From assembly GCA_026393835.1 (NCBI GenBank), contig JAPKZK010000145.1, forward strand, positions 38,188 through 102,187: DNA of 64,000 nucleotides, in the 5' to 3' direction. Below are positions 17,097 through 26,280 of the stretch, piece after piece (within the stretch, counting starts at the first letter, position 1; each line of letters starts with the position of its first letter). The notes under the pieces were generated by a model. It ran no database searches. It was not told the DNA's origin and worked only from the letters and a program-made list of their open reading frames with translations. The DNA is from Candidatus Aminicenantota bacterium. GTDB lineage: Bacteria > Acidobacteriota > Aminicenantia > UBA2199. The translations under genes and the position numbers were made by a program.

Positions 17097-17726
17097 TTAA
17101 GAGGATTGTAAATCTTCTAATTTAGCGGCGAGGTTTCTTATTTCCTGGTTTTTTTTTCGCAGTTCCTCCTGGTGTTCCAGTTTCGACTGGAATTTTTCTT
17201 GCAGCAGGTCCATTACTTTTTTTTCCAGGTCTTCGATTTGTTGTTTTAGGGCGGCGAAGTATTCGTTGGAATCTTCGAGGCGATTGCCCAGGATTTCGAA
17301 GAACCTGGGATAGAATTTATTTTTCACCCGTTCCAGGAGTTGGGAAGACGTGTTCATTAATAGGGCGATATCGATCACGACGCACAGGGCTTTCGTAAGG
17401 GCGGTAACCGAAGCGGTGCGGGGTCTGCCGGTTAGGGCGGAAATTTCGCCCAGGAAGTGGCCGCTGCCTTCGACGGTTTTGATATGTTTGTCTTTTTTTT
17501 CATCCCCGGCAATGATTTCCCTGGTTATTTTCACTTTGCCTTTAATCAGCAGGAATAGTTTCCGGTCCAGTCTTTTTTCAGTGATGATTTTTTCGTCGGG
17601 TTCATAGCTCATAATGGTAATGATATTACCCAGTTTCAGCATATCGGCGATATCCTTTTCATCCAGGTCATTAAAGATGGGCAGGCTTTTGATGTATTTT
17701 AATTGTTCATGCAGGCGGTCTTCCAT
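17097..17726 (-). CDS. Cyclic nucleotide-binding domain protein with C-terminal coiled coil
   Basis: 209 residues. A cNMP-binding domain spans about 15-135, with the phosphate-binding cassette GHFLGEISALTGRPRTASV (about 87-105), which keeps the Glu and Arg used to bind cyclic nucleotide. The C-terminal about 45 residues form a coiled coil (EDLEKKVMDLLQEKFQSKLE). No DNA-binding helix-turn-helix is seen, so it is not a CRP-type regulator but a possible cNMP-responsive scaffold. It lies just upstream of rsmD. Confidence 0.8.
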   Translation of the reverse strand: MEDRLHEQLKYIKSLPIFNDLDEKDIADMLKLGNIITIMSYEPDEKIITEKRLDRKLFLLIKGKVKITREIIAGDEKKDKHIKTVEGSGHFLGEISALTGRPRTASVTALTKALCVVIDIALLMNTSSQLLERVKNKFYPRFFEILGNRLEDSNEYFAALKQQIEDLEKKVMDLLQEKFQSKLEHQEELRKKNQEIRNLAAKLEDLQSS

Positions 17727-17744
17727 GATACCTCCTTCTGTGTA

Positions 17745-17805
17745 ATCCGTGTAATCTGTGGACCTTTCTTTTAATTCGTGTTAATTCGTGTCATTCGTGG
17801 GCTTC
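17745..17805. repeat. Dispersed intergenic repeat (TAATTCGTGTTAATTCGTG type)
   Basis: GTAATCCGTGTAATCTGTGG is followed by TTAATTCGTGTTAATTCGTG and TCATTCGTGGGC. The same family is at 60995-61031, 42829-42900, 44450-44480 and elsewhere. Confidence 0.6.
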
Positions 17806-17933
17806 TTTATTATCATCCCTAATTATACTTCATTGACAGGGTTTTGCAAGAGGGTTTGAAGATTTCATTGAGATTGAAATATAAAAGGTTTTCTGTTAAA
17901 ATACATTAGAGGTAAAATGGAGGTATATAAGCG

Positions 17934-19526
17934 ATGACAGCCTTAAAACGTGAGCTTGAAACGATATGGACACAATTGCGAAGTCAAAAGCCGGGCCGGG
18001 CCAATTCCCTGGAAGAAATACATTTGAAAGGAATAAGAGGGATCAAAGATTTGCGTATTCCACTTCCTTTTCCTGTTACAGTCCTTGCCGGGCCCAATGG
18101 CTGCGGCAAATCCACTGTTTTATTTGCGCTTGCTTGCTCGTATCGAAACAAAGATGCCGGGAAAAACTCGTTTACCCCCACGACTCTTTTCCGCGATTTT
18201 AAGCCCAAAAAAACTGGAAATGAAGATCTCATTTCCGATGGTATAACACCCATGGAAATCAATTCTTCATATGTTGCGAATAATGAAAGGCTCTCCATGA
18301 AGTGGGCCAGGAAAGGGAAGAACTGGAGCCGGAGTTTTTTCGGTAAAAAAGGGGGCCGCCAACCGGAACGGGCGTTATATTTACGCACTTTGGCAAATCT
18401 TAGCAACCCTTCCGAGGTTCGCAGCGTTTTGCAACTGGCTAACGGGAATTACAAAACCGAAACCGTGGATGCTTCAAACATCGCTTTTGCCCAGCGTATA
18501 CTCGATTATCGGTATGCTAAATTGAGCGTCATTTCCGAAGGTTTAAAGAGTCTCCTTTTTGCCGAAAGAGAAAATGAGAAATTCAGCTCCGATGTCCGAT
18601 ATTCGGAGTTTCATATGTCTGCCGGGGAGAGAGCAGTGCTGCGTTTATCGATGAGTATTTCAAAGGTTCAAGATGCCCTGGTGCTTATCGACGAAATTGA
18701 AGCCGGTTTACACCCTTTTATTCAACAATTACTGATGCTGGAACTTCAGCGGTTGGCTTTAAGAAATCAACTGCAGGTTGTCGTTACTACCCACAGCCCG
18801 GTCATTCTTGAAACCGTTCCCCCGGAGGCGCAAGTTTTCCTGGAAAGAAATGAAGATAATGTCATACGCCGGGAACCTTACCGGGACATTATTCAAAAGG
18901 CACTTTACGGCCGTTCACAGGATACACTTTCCATAATTTGCGAGGATGAAGAAGCGGAAGCATTTATAAGAGGGGTGCTGGATTATCTCGGACCAAAAAT
19001 GGATTTTCTGCAAAATGATATCCAGGTAGGCAGGGATACGGGGAAAGATCAATTTCCTTCCCATCTCGAGGCCCTGGCTAAATTTCGTAAATTGGATGAT
19101 ATGGTCTTCATACTTGATGGGGATGCGCGATCATCCGGTGTGGGGGCCAGGATGGAGGCCAGGGCAAAAGAGTTGCGCCAAATTGCGAAAGTTCTCTATT
19201 TGCCCGGTAATGAATCCCCGGAAGCCTGGGGCTGGGAGGCTGTGAAAAAAGACTCCGTTACGTATGCGAAATTCCTGGGATTAACGCCTGAGAATTTACA
19301 GAAGCAATTAAATCATTACGACAATCTATATTCCAGCGCCACCGATAAGCCTTCGGCGATTTCGAAAAATAAATTCTATTCATTTGCCGGGCAAACTGAA
19401 CGTGAAGTGAAAGATATTATACGGTTTATCGGGAAAACGGAAGCTGGGAAGGTGGCCGGGGAAGTATATGAATTTGTAACCCTGCTGCAGGATATTATCC
19501 TGGCCTGGCGTTCTTCTAAGAATTAA
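17934..19526 (+). CDS. OLD-like AAA ATPase with C-terminal TOPRIM-type nuclease domain
   Basis: 530 residues. The P loop is GPNGCGKST (53-61), the ABC-type signature region is HMSAGERAVLRLSMS, Walker B is LIDEIEAGLHP (about 248-258), and the H loop is TTHSPVIL. The C-terminal third has TOPRIM-like acidic motifs (ICEDEEAEAFI with the glutamates, and FILDGDARS with the paired aspartates). This is the architecture of OLD nucleases and of the GajA subunit of Gabija defence. No UvrD-like GajB is adjacent, so it would act alone. GGAGG sits 10 nt upstream of the ATG. Defence function is inferred. Confidence 0.8.
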   Translation: MTALKRELETIWTQLRSQKPGRANSLEEIHLKGIRGIKDLRIPLPFPVTVLAGPNGCGKSTVLFALACSYRNKDAGKNSFTPTTLFRDFKPKKTGNEDLISDGITPMEINSSYVANNERLSMKWARKGKNWSRSFFGKKGGRQPERALYLRTLANLSNPSEVRSVLQLANGNYKTETVDASNIAFAQRILDYRYAKLSVISEGLKSLLFAERENEKFSSDVRYSEFHMSAGERAVLRLSMSISKVQDALVLIDEIEAGLHPFIQQLLMLELQRLALRNQLQVVVTTHSPVILETVPPEAQVFLERNEDNVIRREPYRDIIQKALYGRSQDTLSIICEDEEAEAFIRGVLDYLGPKMDFLQNDIQVGRDTGKDQFPSHLEALAKFRKLDDMVFILDGDARSSGVGARMEARAKELRQIAKVLYLPGNESPEAWGWEAVKKDSVTYAKFLGLTPENLQKQLNHYDNLYSSATDKPSAISKNKFYSFAGQTEREVKDIIRFIGKTEAGKVAGEVYEFVTLLQDIILAWRSSKN

Positions 19527-19539
19527 AAAAAACAGGCCA

Positions 19540-19680
19540 GCGAAACACGCAAAAAACGCGAAAAGAAAAAAACACGAAATTCGAAATCCGAAACAAATCC
19601 AAAATTCAAAGGTTCAAAATTCAAAACAAAAGCAGTACTCTACCATCAACCCTTTCGTGTGTTTCGCGTGTTTCGCGGGC
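19540..19680. repeat. Dispersed intergenic repeats (GCGAAACACGCAAAAAACGCG / TTTCGCGTGTTTCGCGGGC types)
   Basis: A CAGCGAAACACGC unit follows the ATPase gene and an opposite-facing TTTCGTGTGTTTCGCGTG unit ends near 19680. The pair forms a loose inverted repeat around a run of AAATTCAAAATTC-type sequence. The family recurs at 44264-44290. Confidence 0.55.
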
Positions 19681-19700
19681 TCCTATTTTCAATGACTGAT

Positions 19701-20441
19701 TTAGTTTTTTACCTTCTTCTTTTTTGTATGCGTGTGCTTTTTTTTGACCGGCGCTGTTTTTTTCACCGGTATCGGGGTCTTGACCGGCTCTTTTACCTTT
19801 TCCACTACTTTTTCCGGTTCCGGTTTTACTTCCTGGTTGGACGCACTCAATTCTTTTATAAATTCCCCTGTTAATTCAGTTACTGTTGTTTCAATGGTTT
19901 TCAGCAATTCCCCGGGCGGCGAAGTCGTTATTTTCTTCTCAGACCACGTATAAACCGGGGCCAGGATGCGTGTGGAACCGGTCCAGTTGGAAAACCATTT
20001 GGACAGCGTCATATGAACTACGACAATATCCAGGTCCACACCCGCCGCGCCCGCCGCGCCTCCCCCAATCGGTACGATATCGATGCCGGCCGTCAGGGTG
20101 GGAATCACCGTGGTTTTCTCATCCGAGTATTTTTTCATTTTCAGGACTTTCAACTCTGCATTTTGGAGTTGTGTTACCATTTGCCGGTATATGCCGCGGA
20201 TATTTTCCTTGTCGAGCGGAATGCCTCCTTCTTTTAGCTTTGCCGCCGTTTCTTCCAGGTTGAATTCTTTGAAGGTTTCCTCGGTCCGGTCCTCGTACGC
20301 TTCTCCATATAAAACGCCGTTAAATTGCACCGCGGTAATGATATACCGGATACCTTTCAAGTTCAGATTCCCCAATTCGCTGCCGCTCAAAAACAGCATA
20401 CCCAGGGAAAATATTGCTGTAAAACTGATTATTTTTCTCAT
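19701..20441 (-). CDS. Secreted protein of unknown function with Lys-rich tail
   Basis: 246 residues. A signal peptide (about 1-21, ending LFLSGSEL) is followed by a soluble domain (about 25-200) containing GIDIVPIGGGAAGAAGVDLD, which suggests a membrane- or assembly-associated beta structure. The C-terminus is a Pro/Lys-rich tail ending KKHTHTKKKKVKN. I do not recognise the family; the segment ITAVQFNGVLYGEAYEDRT gives no clear match. It ends 9 nt after the dtd gene starts its own 3' side on the same strand, so the two are probably co-transcribed. Confidence 0.6.
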   Translation of the reverse strand: MRKIISFTAIFSLGMLFLSGSELGNLNLKGIRYIITAVQFNGVLYGEAYEDRTEETFKEFNLEETAAKLKEGGIPLDKENIRGIYRQMVTQLQNAELKVLKMKKYSDEKTTVIPTLTAGIDIVPIGGGAAGAAGVDLDIVVVHMTLSKWFSNWTGSTRILAPVYTWSEKKITTSPPGELLKTIETTVTELTGEFIKELSASNQEVKPEPEKVVEKVKEPVKTPIPVKKTAPVKKKHTHTKKKKVKN

Positions 20442-20449
20442 CTATGCCC

Positions 20450-20899
20450 CTATTCCTGGTGATACTTTTTCTCGATTATAAAAGTCACGGGTCCGTTGTT
20501 ACCGGATTCTACGGCCATCATGGCGCCGAAAACTCCTTTTTCTACCTGGATTTCACTCGCCAGGAGTTCATTGAATTTCTCGTATAATGCCTCGGCGCTG
20601 CCGGGGTCCTCGGCATTGGTGAAATCGGGACGCCGGCCTTTTTTGATGTAAGAGGCCAGGGTAAACTGGGAAATGGAAAGTATTGCCCCTGCAACATCTT
20701 TGACGCTGAGGTTCATTTTGTATTCTTTATCGGGAAAGATTCTTAAATTGAGTATCTTTTCGGCCATAAAAGCCAGTTCTTTTTCTGTGTCGCCCTTTTC
20801 AATGCCCACATAAACAAGAAGACCTTTGCCGATTTTCCCGACAACGGCCCCGTCTACTGCCACATCGGCGCGATCAACCCGCTGAACAACGACTCTCAT
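20450..20899 (-). CDS. dtd: D-aminoacyl-tRNA deacylase
   Basis: 149 residues, full length. It hydrolyses D-aminoacyl-tRNA. Diagnostic motifs are SISQFTLAS (about 75-83, active-site SQFT) and ESGNNGPVTFII near the C-terminus (the cross-subunit Gly-Pro motif, here NGPV). The start MRVVVQRVDRADVAVDG is typical. It is transcribed ahead of the secreted-protein gene, and a terminator upstream at 20951-20975 separates it from the PilO-like gene. Confidence 0.94.
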   Translation of the reverse strand: MRVVVQRVDRADVAVDGAVVGKIGKGLLVYVGIEKGDTEKELAFMAEKILNLRIFPDKEYKMNLSVKDVAGAILSISQFTLASYIKKGRRPDFTNAEDPGSAEALYEKFNELLASEIQVEKGVFGAMMAVESGNNGPVTFIIEKKYHQE

Positions 20900-20950
20900 G
20901 GTTTATGTACTCCTATTTATAAACACTTTTCCTTCGAAAACCAGGACCCC

Positions 20951-20975
20951 TTTTATAAAAGCCCTCACGGAGGGC
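20951..20975 (-). terminator. Rho-independent terminator after the PilO-like gene
   Basis: On the minus strand GCCCT-CCGTG-AGGGC is followed by TTTTAT. It is nested inside a wider CCAGGA/TCCTGG inverted repeat (20941-20946 and 20981-20986). Confidence 0.6.
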
Positions 20976-21007
20976 GTGGTTCCTGGACCTCCCAAAATTT
21001 TTCATTA

Positions 21008-21712
21008 TCAAAAAATACCGGCGCCATACCCCGGGGACAACTCCTGCCGGGTATACGCCTCCATGGGATTCTCGTAAACTTGTTTTAACAACACCGGCGA
21101 CTGGGAATCGATCATGATATCCTGGTCCTGCATTTCGCCGCCGTCGCCTTTTCCAGCGGAAGTATATACTTTTAAAACGACGGTATAATATACGGAATTG
21201 CCAACGGCCATCGCCGTAATACCTTCCGGCCCTAAATTATAATCACTCCGGTACAGGTGATTGATGAAGTTCACAACGTTTTTCAATGGCCCGGGAAAGG
21301 ACAAATTAACACGAACGCCGGTTCCCCCGGATACGCCGGACACTTCCGGGCTGTCCCGGTTATCGGTCACATGCAGGGCAACGATCCCGTCCGCCCGGGC
21401 GCGTTTCTTAATAAAATCCGCTGCCCGCGTAAGCAGAGACACGACCCTTTCTTTACTTTTCAGATTCGGGATGCGATTTCTCAACTCGGTATCCGCAGCG
21501 TTCAAAAGCTTGATCTCTTTCTCATCGGAAAAAGAAAACGTTTTTTGCATGTCCAGGAAATTCTCGATTTTCAGGTTCATATCGTTCAATTCCCGTTTCT
21601 GATGGTTGATTCCCTCGATAGAGGGTACGAAGTAGAATAAGAGATAGAGAAAAATCGAAAAGATCAGAAAGACGATCCAAAATAGCGTGATAAATATAGG
21701 TTTCTTAGTCAT
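21008..21712 (-). CDS. PilO-like membrane protein
   Basis: 234 residues. One N-terminal membrane segment (about 7-29, ITLFWIVFLIFSIFLYLLFY), then a coiled coil (about 35-65) and a ferredoxin-like C-terminal region containing FPGPLKNVVNFINHLYRS. That topology and the last motif fit PilO or GspM-type inner-membrane alignment proteins. The stop of its partner overlaps its start (ATGA), indicating translational coupling. No other pilus or type II secretion gene is in the window, so the assignment is tentative. Confidence 0.6.
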   Translation of the reverse strand: MTKKPIFITLFWIVFLIFSIFLYLLFYFVPSIEGINHQKRELNDMNLKIENFLDMQKTFSFSDEKEIKLLNAADTELRNRIPNLKSKERVVSLLTRAADFIKKRARADGIVALHVTDNRDSPEVSGVSGGTGVRVNLSFPGPLKNVVNFINHLYRSDYNLGPEGITAMAVGNSVYYTVVLKVYTSAGKGDGGEMQDQDIMIDSQSPVLLKQVYENPMEAYTRQELSPGYGAGIF

Positions 21713-22257
21713 TCCAGTTCGATCGCTCCCTCGATTTTAAAAAACAGTTTTACTTTGCCCCGAGGGGCGGAGCCGCCGTAGATGGTGGAAAATTTAATTT
21801 CAATCATATCTTCAAAATTTTTCAGCGCATCGTAAAACCGGGAGAAAATTCCCTTGGCGCGGGTGTCATTGCCGGCAATGACGCCGACATTAAGTTTAAA
21901 GGCCAGGTCCTGGCCGTGGGGGATTATTTCCAGTTTGACCAATTCGACGCCATGTGCGTCAATCAAACTTAAGCGCCGCATAAAGTCCGCCGCGCCATAT
22001 GAATACCGGGAGGGATAGTCGGCGACAAAGCGGTTCCTGTAATATTCCACCCGGCGTTGTTTGGTTTCTTCCATGGCGGTGGCGTTCCGGCTGTGAGAGA
22101 GGTAGGTTTTTTGTGTCCGTTCGAAATCCTGTTTATAGGAACTTTTCACTTTTTCAAGCCAAAAGGTACTGCCGGTTAGAATGATGGCAATGATAACGGC
22201 AAATATCCATAGTCCGACATAGCGGTGATGGCTGCGGGGTGATAGTTCTTTTTTCAT
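21709..22257 (-). CDS. PilN-like membrane protein
   Basis: 182 residues. The short cytoplasmic N-terminus has a membrane segment (about 15-33), then a coiled region and a small globular domain. Size, topology and position directly before the PilO-like gene (4-nt overlap) suggest a PilN/PilO-type pair, but sequence motifs are weak. The PilM-binding N-terminal motif is not evident. It could equally be another bitopic assembly protein. Confidence 0.5.
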   Translation of the reverse strand: MKKELSPRSHHRYVGLWIFAVIIAIILTGSTFWLEKVKSSYKQDFERTQKTYLSHSRNATAMEETKQRRVEYYRNRFVADYPSRYSYGAADFMRRLSLIDAHGVELVKLEIIPHGQDLAFKLNVGVIAGNDTRAKGIFSRFYDALKNFEDMIEIKFSTIYGGSAPRGKVKLFFKIEGAIELE

Positions 22258-22315
22258 AGGGTGAATATAACACAGGAAGCGGATAAAATCAATTTAATTT
22301 CGTGTGGCCGCGCCT

Positions 22316-24757
22316 TTACTTTACTTCATTGTATAGACACCATAGGCTGGTTGGTTCGATTATTACAAAAAACTGTTTTTTGTTTTTTGGAAGATTCATT
22401 TTTAACTCCAGGTGTTCCTTTACTTCCCTGGTCTCAAAATTCATGTCCACAACTTCAGTATTGGGATCGCTGTAAATTTGAAAAATATCCAACGGATGAT
22501 TTTTCATCTCTTCCGGCAGTTCTACGGCGAGGACACATTCACCTTTTTCTTGTTTCACTTTTTTATATTTTGCAGCCGCCACGGTTCCGGTCATCCGGCT
22601 CCAACCGCCGCCGGTTGCCACATCAAGGGCAAATATCTTTTTTTGTACCGGTTCCATCTCCGGGTAAGATTTATTCCGTTCGGTGTGCGTGAGGGTATGA
22701 ATACGGACATCTTTCCGGCTGCATTTAACAGTGAGTGTGAAATTGTCTCCCAATTGGGGAGGGACGGGAAACGCGAGTTCATAGTAGGCAGCAATAGTTC
22801 TTTTAATGTTTTTAATTACTATCCCGGGATCAGAGCCTTCAAAATATTTCCCGCCGCTTTCATCGGCCAGGTACCTCAAACTCATCTCACCGGAGACGCC
22901 TTCGGCTATCGCCGCGGCATTGTCCTGGGGATTAATCGCATACAGAACACTTCCACCGGTGTTGACTGCCCTGACGATATCTTTCACATAATTGAATAAA
23001 AATGGTTTAACAAAGAACTTTCCTTCGGAATATTCCTCATTAAAAGCCATATTCGAAATTCCTTCCGAGATTAGAAAGACTATTTTCGGTTGGGTAATGG
23101 TTTTAAGCGCATATTGGAATTGAGAGAGGACATGGCTAAAACGTTTCACCATATCTTCGTAATCAGGACCTAATTTTACAAATTCCCTTCTATCGGGGGA
23201 CGGGATATGATCAACACCTCCCCACTGTTGGACATTAATCAGGTTATTTTCTCTAATATCTTTTAATTGTTTCCAGATTGTGTGGTTGGGTGTGATTTTA
23301 GCGATTTTTTTCACTAATTTATCGCTGTCCGAGGAAGGGCCTGCCATATACTTGAGGCCCCCTCCCGGGGTGTTTTCGAGGAGAATAAAACGATCTCCCT
23401 GGGTTCCCTCGCGAATAAGGTCCCGGGCAATTTTTTTCGAACGTCTTAACCCCGATGCACTATTGAAGACGCTGTCGATGATAATAAATATGATCCTTTC
23501 CGGCAGTTTAAGTTCAGGGGCTTTTTTCTCTTCACCGGCGATATTTTGAGTGGCGGTGGTCTCCTTTTCGTAAGCAAACTCGAAGCGGTTGAAATAAATG
23601 ATCTCCATTGGCCTGTCATTGGCAAAAACCTGGAGTTCTTCTTGTTTCAAATCGAAAACCGGGTCCCCGGTGGAATCTACCACAAAGAGGGGAACCGCCA
23701 TAGCATCGACGGAAACGTCATATTTTAAAGGCCCCGGGCCTGGCAGCGAAGCGCTCACCGCTTCTTGAACGGGCATGATGTTTTCTTTGGTTTCTTTTTC
23801 CGGGGGTGGCGTCTCCAATTGTTCTTTTTTTACTTGTACTTTAGGAAGGTTGGTAAAAATCGGCTCTTCAACGGTTACATTAAAGAATTTATATTTTTTA
23901 TAGGAAAATGACGCAGTTATTTTTGTAAAGGCTTGTTCTTTTAACTCCGGGTCCTTCTCGCTAACCGGTTTATTTTCCGTATAATTAATCATGATTTTTG
24001 TAGTGGAGGGAAAGCGGATGCCGTCTCTCAGGAAGCCGAAATAATGAATATCCCGGACTTTTACCTTCCCGAAATTTTGGCCGGCAATTTTTACCAGGGC
24101 ATCATATCCCTGGAATGAATCGGGAAAGGCCTCGAATTTTAGGACTGAAAAATCCACGCTGTCGATCCAGGCCTGGGCAAAGATGGCGTTCTCCTCCTCC
24201 CGGTTCTTCGATCTCAACTCGATGACGTAGGCATCGCGGTCCATGGTTTTTTCTTTTTTAAGAATTTTGTAATCGAATTTATCCCGGTTCTGTTTATCGA
24301 AGAGGAATAAGGGTGCGAGAAAGGCATTCTGTGAATAGATGATCGTATTCAGGCGGGCATTTTCCTTTTGAATCTTTTTACCGTTATGTTCCAGGAGTAA
24401 TCGCTGTTCCCGGGCCCGGTTATCCTGTTGAATGGCCTGGTATTGGCTGATGTATTCATTTCTTGCGCCGCGGTTATTATCGGCTACTTCGCGGTATGGG
24501 AGCATCCTGCCCTTTCTTAAGAACTTGTTTAAATCGGGGTTTATTTTTTTGTTTTGAACGGATGTTTCGATGGTTTCCACGACTTTTTCAGTGCAGGAAT
24601 AATGAAAGGCCGCTGCTTTTAGTTTCTCGCAATAGGCTGCCGTGCTGTCCAGGATCGATTGCAAATGGGGAGGTGGTAATTTATCCTCATCGGCATGGCC
24701 GAGGGTAAGGAATAGAAAGGGAAGCACGAAGTAATAAATGTGTTTTTTGATTCTCAT
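22316..24757 (-). CDS. Secreted VWFA-related domain protein (acidobacterial type)
   Basis: 813 residues from ATG 24755-24757, which follows GGAGAT; the longer frame adds 17 residues before the signal peptide. Signal peptide MRIKKHIYYFVLPFLFLTLG. The first half (about 20-330) is an outer-membrane/periplasmic-type region. The second half has a VWA-like domain introduced by SVDAMAVPLFVVDSTGDPV and VFDLKQEELQVFANDRP, the start typical of VWFA-related acidobacterial proteins. The MIDAS motif is degenerate (IIIDSVFNSAS in place of DxSxS). The role is unknown, probably protein binding at the cell surface. Confidence 0.75.
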   Translation of the reverse strand: MRIKKHIYYFVLPFLFLTLGHADEDKLPPPHLQSILDSTAAYCEKLKAAAFHYSCTEKVVETIETSVQNKKINPDLNKFLRKGRMLPYREVADNNRGARNEYISQYQAIQQDNRAREQRLLLEHNGKKIQKENARLNTIIYSQNAFLAPLFLFDKQNRDKFDYKILKKEKTMDRDAYVIELRSKNREEENAIFAQAWIDSVDFSVLKFEAFPDSFQGYDALVKIAGQNFGKVKVRDIHYFGFLRDGIRFPSTTKIMINYTENKPVSEKDPELKEQAFTKITASFSYKKYKFFNVTVEEPIFTNLPKVQVKKEQLETPPPEKETKENIMPVQEAVSASLPGPGPLKYDVSVDAMAVPLFVVDSTGDPVFDLKQEELQVFANDRPMEIIYFNRFEFAYEKETTATQNIAGEEKKAPELKLPERIIFIIIDSVFNSASGLRRSKKIARDLIREGTQGDRFILLENTPGGGLKYMAGPSSDSDKLVKKIAKITPNHTIWKQLKDIRENNLINVQQWGGVDHIPSPDRREFVKLGPDYEDMVKRFSHVLSQFQYALKTITQPKIVFLISEGISNMAFNEEYSEGKFFVKPFLFNYVKDIVRAVNTGGSVLYAINPQDNAAAIAEGVSGEMSLRYLADESGGKYFEGSDPGIVIKNIKRTIAAYYELAFPVPPQLGDNFTLTVKCSRKDVRIHTLTHTERNKSYPEMEPVQKKIFALDVATGGGWSRMTGTVAAAKYKKVKQEKGECVLAVELPEEMKNHPLDIFQIYSDPNTEVVDMNFETREVKEHLELKMNLPKNKKQFFVIIEPTSLWCLYNEVK

Positions 24758-25047
24758 TTTCAAATCTCCGTAATCCTGCTCTAGCCTATCCACAAAGATA
24801 TTGCGCAAGCTGCATTCCGGAGGTGAACAGGCTGTAATTCAATTAAATTCGATTTTAAACACACTAAAAAAGAAAGTCAAGACTATTTGGGGAGATTGTT
24901 TAATTTTTTAGGAAAAAACTAAGTCGGACAATGTTTCGAATTTCGTGTTTCGTACCTCAATACTTGCATACGTGAATACGTGAATAGTAGGATTGTTTTT
25001 CCTGTTTCTGTTTCAGATGGTAAAAATCGGTCTGTCCCGTTTTCGGC
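24758..25047. other. Intergenic stretch with a dispersed direct repeat
   Basis: No gene seen. Positions 24980-25016 carry GTGAATA..AGGATTGTTTTTCCTGTT, repeated in the same orientation at 31321-31357 with about four mismatches. The two copies flank the pseudogene, repeat module 2 and the TIR-CHAT gene. Confidence 0.5.
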
Positions 25048-25439
25048 CCATTAAAACTGGGCATGACCGATGAGACGCTGGGAAAAAAGCTGGAAGCGTT
25101 GGTTAAAGGCGATATTATCGAACAGGGGCAATCCAATTTTAGATACCGTGCTGTAAGAGATAATATCTTCGATAAAGTGTTTCGCGGCGTTTACCAGGAT
25201 GAGATCGAACATTTCAATGTCAAAGATATAGGGAGAGAATATGCAAAGTCCTTTGAAAAATTGAAGCGCCAATATCGGCGGTTACTTTTGAAAGAAAATT
25301 TGCAGAGGTTAAAAAGCATGAGAATATAGAGCGGGCAGTGGGATTTATATATTCCCGCTGTGGATTTACCACGGAAGCGGAAGAATATTGCCGGGAGAAG
25401 GGAATTGCGTGCAGTGACGACGAAAGATGGATAGGATAA
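25048..25439 (+). pseudogene. Remnant of an AAA ATPase with restriction-endonuclease-like C-terminus
   Basis: The first part reads LGMTDETLGKKLEALVKGDI and then VYQDEIEHFNVKDIGREYAK, the C-terminal region of archaeal-type STAND ATPases. After QYRRLLLKEN the frame shifts and continues as FAEVKKHENIERAVGFIYSR and EYCREKGIACSDDERWIG, the end of a PD-(D/E)XK-like domain in such proteins. The P-loop region and the middle are missing, so this is a 5'-truncated and internally deleted gene. It lies beside repeat module 2. Confidence 0.65.
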
Positions 25440-25634
<195 letters not shown>

Positions 25635-25676
25635 CAGGATTTTCATTTGTACCAGGAATTTTCCCCAAAGTAAAGT

Positions 25677-26128
25677 GGAAATATTCTTTTCTAATATGGA
25701 AATGCAATGATTTATAATAGAAATGTTATTATCAAGAATGGAAATCTATTGGTGCAACTTGGAAATATAATGGTGCAATATGAAAACATCATGAATCAAC
25801 CTGGAAATGTAATAAATCGTAATTGAATTGGAATGAAACGAAATGGAATTGGAATGGATTGAGATGGAAATATAATGAAATGAATTGGAAATGTAATGAA
25901 TCGGCATTGAATCATTGTATTTCCATGTTAATCCATTATATTTCCATATTAATTCATAATGATTCCAATTTGATTCGGGACATTTCCATATTGAATAATT
26001 ATATTTCTATCTTGATTTAGAATATTTCCATAATGATTCATAGTGATTCTATATTATTCTAAAGAATTTTCATATTGATTATTGACGTTTCCATGTGGAT
26101 CGATCGTATTTCTGATGGGAATTCACTG
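25677..26128. repeat. 21-bp repeat array in two opposed arms (array 2)
   Basis: Left arm: boxes of GGAAAT type every 21 bp at 25677, 25698, 25719, 25740, 25761, 25782, 25803, (25824 degenerate), 25845, 25866 and 25887. Right arm: ATTTCC-type boxes every 21 bp at 25919, 25940, 25961, 25982, 26003, 26024, 26045, 26066, 26087 and 26108. The arms mirror about 25905/25906. The distance from the innermost GG to the innermost CC is 38 bp inclusive, identical to array 1. Outside the GGAAAT box the unit sequence differs from array 1, so spacing is conserved more than sequence. Confidence 0.85.
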
Positions 26129-26160
26129 GGAAAATCTTTATGGATAACATTTTATCCGGT

Positions 26161-26245
26161 AGGGGTTTGATTTATCAAACCCCCGGAATGAATCGTTTGT
26201 TGTAGGGTTTGATAAATCAAACCCCTACCGATAAATCAAGCCCCT
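26161..26245. repeat. Palindromes of the GGGTTTGAT..ATCAAACCC type (module copy 2)
   Basis: The first (26162-26183) is GGGGTTTGAT TT ATCAAACCCC. The second (26202-26228) is GTAGGGTTTGAT AA ATCAAACCCCTAC. A third partial copy (GATAAATCAAGCCCCTAC) ends at 26246. The same pair follows array 1. Confidence 0.75.
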
Positions 26246-26280
26246 ACATTGGATTAAATTATTGAAATAGGAAAGGAGAA

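Noticed and set aside
25823..26020. 65-codon frame with repeated ISILIH-type heptads
   Set aside because: Same reason: it crosses the centre of the 21-bp array and changes character there.
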